Of a stretch of 64,000 bases of DNA, positions 25,262-37,482 are shown one piece after another (position 1 is the stretch's first letter; every line of letters starts with the position of its first letter). This DNA comes from Dichetophora obliterata (Eukaryota; Arthropoda; Insecta; Diptera; Sciomyzidae): the NCBI GenBank assembly GCA_963920525.1, contig OY986435.1:268302299-268366298 (forward strand). Reading direction: 5' to 3'. The notes beneath the pieces were generated by a model. The model searched no databases and was not told the origin of the DNA. It saw nothing but the letters and a program-made list of their open reading frames with translations. The position numbers and the translations under genes were made by a program.

Positions 25262-25275
25262 GCCACAAATATTTA

Positions 25276-26144
25276 CAGCTGCGGTCAAAATAATAGCAGT
25301 ACCCTTATATTCAGACATGTTTGGATAAATAATACTAGTCTACAAATTTCGGATCCGGTAAGTCCATTTTCATTCCTATATGTACTTTCAACACTCGTTC
25401 CAACTCCGTACTCAGTTGCCTCCTATATTGTAAAACTTTCAAGATACAGGGTGTTTAACGGTTTTGGCACGAGTTTAGTATTATTGATCTAGAATCTAAA
25501 CTACTCACCATAAAATAAAAAATAATATTTTCTATTTTAGAAAAAATATCAGATTTTTCATAAGTATATCAATCGCTTTCGTGTCACGTGCTGTAGCGGA
25601 GAAAAAATTTTGAGATTATCCAACAAAATATCGACAAATTTTCTATCTTTTGTTTTAGGGGAGCTGTTACTGTCCAAAGTTAGAATTTAAAAAAATACTG
25701 TTGATTAAGTGTATTTTTACATGAAAAAAAGACACTTTAAATTTGGACGGTTACAGTTCCGCTAAAACAAAAGATACAAAATTTTTTGATATTTCGTTGG
25801 GTAATCTCAGAATTTTAGCTTCGCTACAGCACATGACACGATAGTGGTTGATACATTAATGGAAAAGTTGACAATTTTTCAAAAATACAAAATTATACTT
25901 TTTATTTTATGGTGAGTAGTTTAGATTCGAGATCAATAATACTAAACACTTGCCAAAAACGTGAAACACCCTGTGTCTCGAAAATTTCACAATATAGGAG
26001 GAAACTGAGTACGGAGTTGGAACGAGTATTGAAAGTACATATAGGAATGAAAATGGACTTACCGGATCCGAAATTCATAGACTAGTATTATTTATCCAAA
26101 CATGTATGAATATAAGGGCGCTGCTATTATTTTGACCGCAACTG
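25276..26144. mobile_element. 869-bp palindromic Tc1-type MITE (copy 1)
   Basis: TA flanks both sides (25274-25275, 26145-26146). The ends are CAGCTGCGGTCAAAATAATA and, inverted, CAGTTGCGGTCAAAATAATA. The two halves are inverted copies over almost the full length of about 430 bp each, so the element is one giant imperfect hairpin. It has no transposase. CAG-type ends and TA suggest Tc1-type mobilisation. It sits between reverse transcriptase motifs A and B of the LINE. Confidence 0.92.
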
Positions 26145-27181
26145 TATGTCTGAAACTCAGGTCTTTCTTTGGGTTTAGTGATAGTGCGGTGAGTTTCATA
26201 TCAAATTATATGTCTAATAGATTGCAAAAAGTTCAAGTCGGACAAAAATTTTCCAGCTATAAAACGGTAATAAGTGGTGTTCCTCAAGGATCGATCCTTG
26301 GTCCCCTCTTATTTTCTATCTTTTTCAATGATATTTTTGCTGTTTGTAATCATTCTTCTATACATGCTTATGCGGACGATATTCAGATCTATCACTCAAG
26401 TAGTGTTGATCTACTAGATACCCTCTGCTACAGAATTAATGAGGACCTAAGAAACATTTATCAGTGGGCAATCAGCAATGGACTCCAACTAAATGCTGCC
26501 AAATCTTATATTCTCCCTATCTGTAAAAATAAATCCTTCCTTAATGACATTCCTGACCTCTACATTGGCTCAAATAAGCTAAGTGTTGTGTCAAAAATTG
26601 TAAATCTGGGTTATTGTATGAATTCTTCTCTATCTTGTGTTGATTATGTTAATAGTGTTGTTAGTAAAGTTTATTATATCCTGCGAAATTTAAGAATGTC
26701 TGCTTGTCTTTGTACGCTTGATCTAAGGCGAATGCTAGTAAAGCAATTTGTCTTACCTGTTATAACATATTCTGACGTGGTGTACAGTAAACTCGACTCA
26801 TCTTCCCTGCTAAAACTTAATATTGCATATAACTATGCCACGCGGTTTGTTTTCGGCTTAAAAAAGTTTGACCACCTCTCTCACTTCAGAAATGCATTAC
26901 TTGGGTGCAGTTTGGTTGATTATTTAAATGCTAGAAACTGTATCTACCTTCATAAAATAATACATAGTAAAACTCTTTATAACCTATATGAAAAACTGCA
27001 GTTCAGTTTGTCTAGAAGATGCAAGATACTTATAGTTCCAAGACATGGCTCTCTAATTTCTTCCAATCTTTTTTTCATTAATGCCATAAGACTGTGGAAT
27101 GCCTTACCACGTAACTTAAGAGAAATCGAACGGGCGGAGAATTTTAGGCAATCTATTTTAACTCACTTCTCAACTTCTTAA
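26145..27181 (+). pseudogene. LINE ORF2, RT C-half and tail domain (copy 1)
   Basis: Continuation of the ORF2 begun at 23474. The frame opens inside the MITE, but LINE sequence starts after 26146. It carries KLRSFFGFSDSAVSFISNYM, TVISGVPQGSILGPLLFSIF (motif B) and SSIHAYADDIQIYHSS (catalytic YADD). WAISNGLQLNAAKS and the C-terminal region ending INAIRLWNALPRNLRE follow. An AT-rich 3' UTR leads to a TAAATAAATAC(AAATAC)n tail near 27475-27515. The style is Jockey/CR1-group. Without the MITE and the 26-bp repeat gain the two halves would be one ORF2, so the damage is recent. Confidence 0.93.
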
Positions 27182-29396
27182 CTTCTTCAACTTAATTTAT
27201 TTTTCTATCCTTTCTCTTTTTTCTTTACATATTCTTATTTTTCATTCATTATATTATTCATCATATTATTATTCTTATATTTATTGATACAAGATTTTTT
27301 ATTTAGATTTTATTATTATTAATCTCTTAATGTAATTCATTATCTTATTTATAGTCACTGTTATTAATTTGTTGTTATATATAAACAATTTTTTATTATC
27401 TTAACTTATTTATAGGTATTTTTACTTGTTGTACTGTAAAAGAACTTAGTTCTTATTTGTACTAATGTCTTATAAATAAATACAAATACAAATACAAATA
27501 CAAATACATATATCAAAAAAAAATTTAGCAAAAAAGTGTTTTTTACGCTGAAACCCTGACTCCTCCCTTAAGTTCAATAAAAATGCTTTAAATTATTTCA
27601 TTAATCTCAACATTACTTATGAGTACAATTACTTCGAAAAAATTTTAGAATATATCGCGCGATTTTTCATACAAGTTTTTCCCCTACGCCGCTTACTTCC
27701 TTAATCTCAACATTACGTATAAATATAATTACTTTGAAACATTTTTAGAAAAAAAAGCAATTTTTAAAACACTCCTTTTTTTTTTAATCACAATGCTATG
27801 TATAAACTAACCTTATTTAATGTAAAAATTCGGCTTAACATCAATTTGGGGCCATTTCAAGGACAATTTTATAGCACAAAAACATCTTCAAACGTAAAAT
27901 TTTCTAATGGCGCTTTCATTTCTCAAAAAAAGCAACAGTTTTTCTGCCCTTTTTGGAAATTCTGCCATCTTGACAATAAAAATAGTGACTTTCTCAAAAA
28001 TTTTGACTTCAAAAGAAGAAAAAGTTCAGATTTATCAGAGATAGCAGAAAGAGGGCAGAAAAAATGCAACATTTATTCGAGAAACGAAAACGCCATAAGT
28101 CCAAAAAGAGCTATATCTTCAAGAGATATGCATGGATTTTAGAGTTTTATACTTCGTTGATATTTGTCAATTTCGTTGATGAACGAATTGAGAGCGGCCC
28201 TTAATTTTGTCACTATTAACTTTTTAGCAAATACATATATTGAAAAAAAAATAAAAAAAGGATATTTTTTGCTAAAGGTAAAATGTAACGAAATAAGTAA
28301 TAATAATTAATAAAATCACATTGATTCTAAATTAATATATATTTGACAGTTGAAAGAAATTAGTTAAATTAATTTGAAATATATTTTCTTTTTCTATTAC
28401 AATTTATTTCTAATAATATTTTATGAATATTCACTTTATCGAACAAGAAAAATTTTGGTTGAAGTCAACCCATTACCTAAAAAAACGCCTTTTTACCGAT
28501 ATCTCGAAAACCAGTGATATAAAAAAAATTAATTGCCATTTCTGTGATCACTGGCCCCAAATTTATACTAAAAAAATTACTTTGGATGGGGGTGCATTTC
28601 ACGTGTAAACCAGTGTTATTATAGTTGGTTTTTTTTTTCTTAAATTCGGATTATGGATTTGATAAATATTTTATGAATTTTATCAATTTCAAATTATTTG
28701 ATCACAACACAATAGGTACTATAAAGCATATTATTTCAATACTAATTTAGTCTAAGGCAAATAATCGGTTCATTAAATTGTCGAAATAATTGTGGAAATT
28801 ATTTGTGGCTCTGCGACAGTGGCTCTCTTTTATTTCTTCTTTGGCGAGTTCTCTATCGTTAATGTTGATTTTTCTCTTCTAACTTGTACGTTATTGTTTT
28901 CTTCTAGCTTGCGTCGAAAGCTGCGTACCTACTGACATGACCACTTACTGTGTACGGTAGTTGTCATCAGTGTTTGAGCGGTCATTCGCAAATAAACGCA
29001 ATAAAAAACTAGCTACGAACTATCTTCGACTTGGCCAAAGTTAAAATAGGTGATCTTATGGAGCAGCTTGGTTTAACACTGTCACAGTTACTGTTACTCT
29101 CTTACTAATGTGTAAAATTGTTTCAAACACCAATAATTTCCGCTAATACCAAAGTAGTTATAGTGTCCTGTTAATTTAGCCTTCAGTACTTGCCACTAAA
29201 AATTAGCATCTTTAGTACTTGCCACCCGAGTACTAGTTTTTGCCACTTATTTTCCACATTACATTTTAAGTTTTGCATGTTTTACAAGTTTGATTACGTC
29301 ACTTTGCATGGAGAATGAGCGTGGTTTTTATTAATTTTTGCCAAAATTCGAATGCTTAATAAGATATCAATCAACGTTTAAGATATCAATGACTAA

Positions 29397-29620
29397 CAGG
29401 TCTATTCTGGCAAAGTATCAATTGTTACACAGTATTTTTATTATTTTTATGTGTTTGCTGTAGTTTTGTAATTTCAAAACAAAATTTGAAGCTCAAAAAA
29501 CTTTTTTAAAAGCTTTTGAGTGAAATTGTGACTATCTGAAGAGCAGCTGACAATTTCTATCAAAATTTATTATTTTTGTTAATTATTTATAACAATTGAA
29601 ACTGTGCCAGAATAGACCTG
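29397..29620. mobile_element. Small MITE, CAGGTCTATTCTGGC ends (copy 2)
   Basis: Second copy of the element at 22292-22515, carried along by the tandem duplication. Confidence 0.65.
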
Positions 29621-30201
29621 CAAGTATGTCTTTAATATTCAATAAATACACATATTTTTTCAGCTAGTGATTTTTTCCTTTTCATATTGAAAAACTTTGT
29701 TGTTGTTGTTGTTTCTTTGGAAAGATTCGTTAGAAAAATTAATTGTTCTAACTTTGACCTTAAGCTCAATAAACGATTTTAAACTATCAAACAATTTGTA
29801 TTTAAAATCAAGTATGATTTAAACTATCAAACATTAAGAATTTGTATTTAAATCATATAAAGCCAATATTTTTGTGAAATTTATACTGGTTTATCGCTTT
29901 GATGACGTTATTTTGTAAAAACAGCAATTTTCACTTCAAATGATAACTAAAAATTTTAAATTGAAATAAATAATAATCTGAGAACGTTGGGGGAGGATTT
30001 GATAATCCTTCGACTAAATTTTAAGTTCTTTGATTTCAGACAATATTCAGCTGAAATACAGTGAACACAGCAAATTCTCTTTTTCCAAAGAAGTTCTTAG
30101 AAAAACTTTGTCACTGGGTTGTTTGCCGATTTTTTTTTTGTATAAAAGATTTACAGAATGCTGCTGAATTAATTCCTTATAATTTAATGATTTTGCTCTA
30201 G

Positions 30202-30447
30202 CCATATCTGAAAGATGCTGGGCTTAATTCTGACTCCAACGTTTACATTCATGAAAGTTTGGCTGCTGAGACTCGTAAAATCCTGCAAGCTGCGATTACT
30301 CTTAAGCGCCAAAAGACCATCTACAACGCTTTTACTTATCGTGGCACTGCTCATATCAGAAAGGAAAAAAATGCTGATAGTATATTCATATCCAGTATTG
30401 ATGAACTGCGTAATCAAACCTTGGAAGCTGATACTGCTGGATTTTAG
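30202..30447 (+). pseudogene. C-terminal remnant of LINE ORF1 (copy 2)
   Basis: Same translation as 23097-23342, with the same missing N-terminal part. It lies 131 bp upstream of the ORF2 copy. Confidence 0.6.
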
Positions 30448-30578
30448 TTTTTTGTATTTTATATCTATTGTTCTCTTAAACGTTACTTTTAATTTACTAC
30501 AACTTCTAACCTTTCTCATTTCTAAACACCTGTTCTGATGTATATTGCCTATATTTTTCTTCCCTTTAGTGATACTTT

Positions 30579-32366
30579 ATGTTAGAACCTAATGAAAATC
30601 AAAAAACTTTAATTCAGGTGTTATGTAGACAACATGGTGGTCTTAATGTTGTCCATTTTAATGCCCGAAGCTTAAATGCGGCTAAACTGGATTATATACG
30701 ATATATTTTTGAAGAATCATCGGTTGACGTTATTTGCATTTCTGAAACGTGGTTGTCTGATAATATAAGCGATGCAACTTGCAGTATTAACAATTACAAT
30801 GTTTTTAGAAATGACAGATCTTATAAGAAGGGAGGTGGCGTTGCGGTTTACTGTAAATCTTATCTGAATTCCAAAATTGTAAGTAAATCAAGTGGCACTA
30901 GTATTGAATATATAAACATCTGTATTTCTGATAAAAGCACCAAAATCCTCTTGTCATGTGTGTATAATCCCAATAAATGTCATCCTGTGGACCCATTGTT
31001 CTGTGAATTGTCAAACCACATTCTGAATAACGACACAATTTTGGTATGCGGCGACTTCAATATCAACCTCTTAAATAATGATCCTTTACAGCAATCAATG
31101 CATGATAAAATATCATCAGTAGGTCTATCTGTAATAAATGTTACTGTACCCACTCGGTTTTCTAATAATACTACTCCAAGTCTACTAGATTATTTCATTG
31201 TGTCAGACACTTCGCTTGTTCTTCTGTTTGACCAAATATTCTTCATATCTGATCACGATTTAATCTTCTGCACGTTAAATGTAAATCTATCTCGTAATGT
31301 GACTTCTACGTCGTTTTTGTATCGTGATTTTAAAAATATTAATTATTTCTCCTTGCTTCTTGATGTGTCTATGTTCTCATTCAATGATTGCTGGCAACTC
31401 AGTACTGTGGATGACAAACTTAGTTCCTTTTTAAGCCCTGTCAAATATTTGTTCGATAAGCATGTTCCTATCCGCACAATAACAGTGAAAAATTCATCTT
31501 GTCCATGGTTCTCGCAGGATGTCCTCAATGCCATAAACAAAAGAAATAAACTGCACAAGCTTTGGAAAATCAACCCATCTTCAGCTAACTGGGAGATTTA
31601 CAGAATGGCCCGAAATGCGGCTGTCAATCTTACCAGACTGTCCAAGTCCCGATACTTCTCTTCCAAATTGAATCTTTCCCTTCCTAATAAAACTCTGTGG
31701 AATAATATAAAAAGACTAGGAGTACGTAATAAGACAACCTTGGCATGTCAAATTGATCCAGACTTACTAAATAATTTTTTCTTAGATAATACCTCTAATT
31801 TTAGCAATAACACGATTTCCCTTACACAGCTTCATGTTCCTAATCTCTTTGAATTTACACCTGTTAGTGAACTAGCTATTGGAAAATGTGTTATGCAAAT
31901 GAAATCAAATGCAATAGGAGAAGATGGCGTTCCGATTAAATTTATTAAAATAATCTTACCACATATAATTAGACCATTAACACATATTATTAATCACTGC
32001 CTTATATCTTCAACATTCCCAGCAACATGGAAATCTGCAATTGTGCTACCTGTGGAAAAAAAGTCGAATCCATCTAGTCCAAATCATTTCAGGCCCATAA
32101 GTATACTGTCCCCGTTATCCAAGGTCTGTAAGAAAATAATAAGCCTACAAATCAATAAATTCTTACATGAAAATAAGCTCTTGTCTCCATTTCAATCTGG
32201 CTTTCGGTTAGGGCACGGGTGTAATGCAGCAGTAGTTAAGGTTATAGATGATTTACGGCCTGCATATAGAACCATAATAGAACCAGAGTCTATTTCGTTA
32301 CTTTGCTTATTAGATTTCTCAAAAGCATTTGAGAAGGTAAGCTTACAAGGTAAGTTTACAAGGTAA
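30579..32366 (+). pseudogene. LINE ORF2, endonuclease and RT N-half (copy 2)
   Basis: The 595-codon translation is identical to 23474-25261, including the truncating GGTAAG-repeat gain. The endonuclease domain is complete, and the reverse transcriptase stops after motif A. Identity over 1.8 kb of non-conserved coding sequence argues for a very recent duplication or an assembly duplication. Confidence 0.93.
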
Positions 32367-32380
32367 GCCACAAATATTTA

Positions 32381-33249
32381 CAGCTGCGGTCAAAATAATA
32401 GCAGTACCCTTATATTCAGACATGTTTGGATAAATAATACTAGTCTACAAATTTCGGATCCGGTAAGTCCATTTTCATTCCTATATGTACTTTCAACACT
32501 CGTTCCAACTCCGTACTCAGTTGCCTCCTATATTGTAAAACTTTCAAGATACAGGGTGTTTAACGGTTTTGGCACGAGTTTAGTATTATTGATCTAGAAT
32601 CTAAACTACTCACCATAAAATAAAAAATAATATTTTCTATTTTAGAAAAAATATCAGATTTTTCATAAGTATATCAATCGCTTTCGTGTCACGTGCTGTA
32701 GCGGAGAAAAAATTTTGAGATTATCCAACAAAATATCGACAAATTTTCTATCTTTTGTTTTAGGGGAGCTGTTACTGTCCAAAGTTAGAATTTAAAAAAA
32801 TACTGTTGATTAAGTGTATTTTTACATGAAAAAAAGACACTTTAAATTTGGACGGTTACAGTTCCGCTAAAACAAAAGATACAAAATTTTTTGATATTTC
32901 GTTGGGTAATCTCAGAATTTTAGCTTCGCTACAGCACATGACACGATAGTGGTTGATACATTAATGGAAAAGTTGACAATTTTTCAAAAATACAAAATTA
33001 TACTTTTTATTTTATGGTGAGTAGTTTAGATTCGAGATCAATAATACTAAACACTTGCCAAAAACGTGAAACACCCTGTGTCTCGAAAATTTCACAATAT
33101 AGGAGGAAACTGAGTACGGAGTTGGAACGAGTATTGAAAGTACATATAGGAATGAAAATGGACTTACCGGATCCGAAATTCATAGACTAGTATTATTTAT
33201 CCAAACATGTATGAATATAAGGGCGCTGCTATTATTTTGACCGCAACTG
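32381..33249. mobile_element. 869-bp palindromic Tc1-type MITE (copy 2)
   Basis: Duplicate of 25276-26144 at the same place in the LINE, with the same TA flanks. The MITE insertion therefore predates the 7.1-kb duplication. Confidence 0.92.
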
Positions 33250-34286
33250 TATGTCTGAAACTCAGGTCTTTCTTTGGGTTTAGTGATAGTGCGGTGAGTT
33301 TCATATCAAATTATATGTCTAATAGATTGCAAAAAGTTCAAGTCGGACAAAAATTTTCCAGCTATAAAACGGTAATAAGTGGTGTTCCTCAAGGATCGAT
33401 CCTTGGTCCCCTCTTATTTTCTATCTTTTTCAATGATATTTTTGCTGTTTGTAATCATTCTTCTATACATGCTTATGCGGACGATATTCAGATCTATCAC
33501 TCAAGTAGTGTTGATCTACTAGATACCCTCTGCTACAGAATTAATGAGGACCTAAGAAACATTTATCAGTGGGCAATCAGCAATGGACTCCAACTAAATG
33601 CTGCCAAATCTTATATTCTCCCTATCTGTAAAAATAAATCCTTCCTTAATGACATTCCTGACCTCTACATTGGCTCAAATAAGCTAAGTGTTGTGTCAAA
33701 AATTGTAAATCTGGGTTATTGTATGAATTCTTCTCTATCTTGTGTTGATTATGTTAATAGTGTTGTTAGTAAAGTTTATTATATCCTGCGAAATTTAAGA
33801 ATGTCTGCTTGTCTTTGTACGCTTGATCTAAGGCGAATGCTAGTAAAGCAATTTGTCTTACCTGTTATAACATATTCTGACGTGGTGTACAGTAAACTCG
33901 ACTCATCTTCCCTGCTAAAACTTAATATTGCATATAACTATGCCACGCGGTTTGTTTTCGGCTTAAAAAAGTTTGACCACCTCTCTCACTTCAGAAATGC
34001 ATTACTTGGGTGCAGTTTGGTTGATTATTTAAATGCTAGAAACTGTATCTACCTTCATAAAATAATACATAGTAAAACTCTTTATAACCTATATGAAAAA
34101 CTGCAGTTCAGTTTGTCTAGAAGATGCAAGATACTTATAGTTCCAAGACATGGCTCTCTAATTTCTTCCAATCTTTTTTTCATTAATGCCATAAGACTGT
34201 GGAATGCCTTACCACGTAACTTAAGAGAAATCGAACGGGCGGAGAATTTTAGGCAATCTATTTTAACTCACTTCTCAACTTCTTAA
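33250..34286 (+). pseudogene. LINE ORF2, RT C-half and tail domain (copy 2)
   Basis: Translation identical to 26145-27181. It has motif B GVPQGSILGPLLF and the catalytic YADD. The 3' tail with AAATAC repeats ends near 34620. Confidence 0.93.
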
Positions 34287-35573
34287 CTTCTTCAACTTAA
34301 TTTATTTTTCTATCCTTTCTCTTTTTTCTTTACATATTCTTATTTTTCATTCATTATATTATTCATCATATTATTATTCTTATATTTATTGATACAAGAT
34401 TTTTTATTTAGATTTTATTATTATTAATCTCTTAATGTAATTCATTATCTTATTTATAGTCACTGTTATTAATTTGTTGTTATATATAAACAATTTTTTA
34501 TTATCTTAACTTATTTATAGGTATTTTTACTTGTTGTACTGTAAAAGAACTTAGTTCTTATTTGTACTAATGTCTTATAAATAAATACAAATACAAATAC
34601 AAATACAAATACATATATCAAAAAAAAATTTAGCAAAAAAGTGTTTTTTACGCTGAAACCCTGACTCCTCCCTTAAGTTCAATAAAAATGCTTTAAATTA
34701 TTTCATTAATCTCAACATTACTTATGAGTACAATTACTTCGAAAAAATTTTAGAATATATCGCGCGATTTTTCATACAAGTTTTTCCCCTACGCCGCTTA
34801 CTTCCTTAATCTCAACATTACGTATAAATATAATTACTTTGAAACATTTTTAGAAAAAAAAGCAATTTTTAAAACACTCCTTTTTTTTTTAATCACAATG
34901 CTATGTATAAACTAACCTTATTTAATGTAAAAATTCGGCTTAACATCAATTTGGGGCCATTTCAAGGACAATTTTATAGCACAAAAACATCTTCAAACGT
35001 AAAATTTTCTAATGGCGCTTTCATTTCTCAAAAAAAGCAACAGTTTTTCTGCCCTTTTTGGAAATTCTGCCATCTTGACAATAAAAATAGTGACCTCTAA
35101 AATTAATTCGTGTTCTTTTCTCAAAAATTTTGACTTCAAAAGAAGAAAAAGTTCAGATTTATCAGAGATAGCAGAAAGAGGGCAGAAAAAATGCAACATT
35201 TATTCGAGAAACGAAAACGCCATAAGTCCAAAAAGAGCTATATCTTCAAGAGATATGCATGGATTTTAGAGTTTTATACTTCGTTGATATTTGTCAATTT
35301 CGTTGATGAACGAATTGAGAGCGGCCCTTAATTTTGTCACTATTAACTTTTTAGCAAATACATATATTGAAAAAAAAATAAAAAAAGGATATTTTTTGCT
35401 AAAGGTAAAATGTAACGAAATAAGTAATAATAATTAATAAAATCACATTGATTCTAAATTAATATATATTTGACAGTTGAAAGAAATTAGTTAAATTAAT
35501 TTGAAATATATTTTCTTTTTCTATTACAATTTATTTCTAATAATATTTTATGAATATTCACTTTATCGAACAA

Positions 35574-36740
35574 TTCTGGTTTTTATTGTCTGTGTGCAAA
35601 TAACTTTTCGGCAATAAGACCTAAAATCTTCACAAATGATAGACATTAAAGATCGAAGGAATGTTTTTAAATATGAAACAAATATTCAATTTAAAATTTT
35701 TTAGTTTAATTTATTTTGGGTCAAAATCTACCTTTCAGCAAGTCAAACAGTGTGCAAAAAGAAATGAGAAAAATATTTGGGTTGCACCGAAGAAAGGCGA
35801 AAAATTATTATAATTTCTCCAACGATGAAGAATAACGCTCGAGTAATTAAATTAAATCCAGGACTTCACTGTAGTGATTCGTTAATTAAAAATAGCACAC
35901 AGCCTATTGCCTATTGCCCATTGCCCATTGCCCATTGCCCATTGCCCAAGGGTGAGCATCTGGACGGATCTCAAATTCAGAAGACACTTAATTAAAAATC
36001 GGTAAACAAGCAAAAACAAAGCGAACAGAATAACGTAAAATGAACAATAAATAAACAAACAAACATTAAGTACAAATATTTTTATGTGCTAGGCAAAATG
36101 AGAAAAATAAACATAACATAGCAAAAAAAAAAAAACAAAAGAAAGAAAAATTCCCAAAAAAACAACTAATACAACAATAGCCAAGAAAATGCAACAAATT
36201 TGATTACAAGAAAAGGCGCTACCCTCAGCTGCTGCTGCGTTCGGACAGGAGAAAAATACTAAAGGAAACAACTTGATGATGAACGATATGAAAATAAAAT
36301 AGTGAAGGAAATAAGTTTGCTTTAAAGAGATTTTCCAAAACAAAAACAAAACAAAACAAAACACACAAAAACACTACAACAACAAATAAATGAAAATTAA
36401 GTTTACTTACAACAGCAGTAACAGCATCAAAAGCAACAAAAGCAACAAAAGCAACAACAACAACAACAACAACAGCAACAACAAAATTAAATGCAGCAGT
36501 AAAGGCGCAAATAGAATCAAACTGAAAACCAACGAGCTGAAAATGCAATACAACCACACAAACAGCAACATCAACGGTAACAACAACAAACAACAACAGC
36601 GACAGCAAAAACAATATTGTTGCAACATCCAACGACTGCAATCAACACGTAAAGAGGCGCAAAAAAATAAAATATAAAAAGCACTAAAAAATAACAAAAA
36701 CAGCCAGTGATAGTTGTTGCATCCAGTGCTAAAGAGGTGC
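35574..36740. repeat. Simple repeats: CCCATTG minisatellite and CAA-rich tract
   Basis: At 35901-35949 a 7-bp unit (attgccc/attgcct) repeats about six times. From about 36360 to 36640 the plus strand is rich in CAA/AACAGC words, with a near-pure run at 36443-36482. Long open frames on both strands here are by-products of low complexity. No gene is seen. Confidence 0.7.
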
Positions 36741-37233
36741 AGCGGGGCGCTCAGAGTGGGAGTTCTTGTTCGAGCCCATGTCTGAAGGCGGCCTACCAAC
36801 CAAGGTTGCCAGAAAAAAAGTCTCAAATTTTTGCTTCAAGTCTTTTCCAAAAGTGCCATTTTAATGTCTAAATCACCAAAGTTTTTTGTTTTTGATAAAT
36901 CAGTTGACCTTTGTAATAATTTGTAATTTATGTATGTATATTTTAAAAACTATAAATAAAATTCATAAATTCGGATTAGGTTATCATGTATAATTTGCGA
37001 TGTGTCAAAATGATCAATCAGCATCAATCGCAAACGTGAAGAGCATCTTGCGTGCTATTAAATGGTTGTTAACAAATGATCGAGAACTGGACTTGCGTTC
37101 TTTATGACAACTTCGAAAGGCTTATGTTAGCAAGAAGATTACAAGGCAGTGTTTACTCTCTGAGCTGTGACAATGTCTGCAGAGGTGAAATCCTATTGAA
37201 ATATTACTTTCAATTGCAAATACATTCTGTGCA

Positions 37234-37302
37234 GATGGTGGTGATTGAACCAATGCTCTCTTAACATATGGCGTAAGCACTTAGTCACTACGACACCATG
37301 CG
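37234..37302 (-). other. tRNA-like fragment
   Basis: On minus it reads ATGGTGTCGTAGTGACTAAG, then GTGCTTACGCC, and ends with GGTTCAATCACCACCAT. The A-box-like and B-box-like words are spaced as in a tRNA, and the outer ATGGTG and CACCAT can pair. It differs from the Asp-like group elsewhere. It is more likely a tRNA-derived repeat remnant than a gene. Confidence 0.35.
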
Positions 37303-37482
37303 CGTCGGAAGCTAATTTCATCTGGGGGGAAGTACAAATGGGGGTACAAAAAAAATACAAAAATTCTTTAAAGAAACATGAATATGAATAAACAAATTTT
37401 TTATTTTAGTCTCAAAATAAAAATATATCTAAAACTTAATAAAAAATACTAAAATTTCATTATTTTTAAAAGTTTTTCCAAT

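Larger units (their letters stand above)
21342..28446. repeat. 7.1-kb tandem duplication, copy 1
   Basis: This unit of 7105 bp starts gaaaaattttggttgaag and ends tttatcgaacaa. It is followed directly by a second copy (28447-35573) in the same orientation. All long open frames in it recur unchanged 7105 bp downstream. The only difference noticed is a 22-bp segment absent here after 27991. The unit holds non-coding DNA, a small inverted-repeat element, a LINE and a palindromic MITE. Confidence 0.95.
28447..35573. repeat. 7.1-kb tandem duplication, copy 2
   Basis: This is the second, directly adjacent copy (7127 bp) of 21342-28446. It has 22 extra bases (ctctaaaattaattcgtgtt + ct) after about 35094. 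The join between copies is gaacaa/gaaaaa. Neither outer flank resembles the join, so little homology was available for the event. Confidence 0.95.

Noticed and set aside
21342..35573. Two 7.1-kb copies as long terminal repeats of a giant element
   Set aside because: The copies are directly adjacent with nothing between them, contain a complete LINE, and show no TG..CA ends or target duplication. A tandem duplication is simpler.
36089..36826. Long hydrophobic or Asn/Lys-rich frames
   Set aside because: They are translations of CAA/TTG low-complexity DNA in alternative frames.
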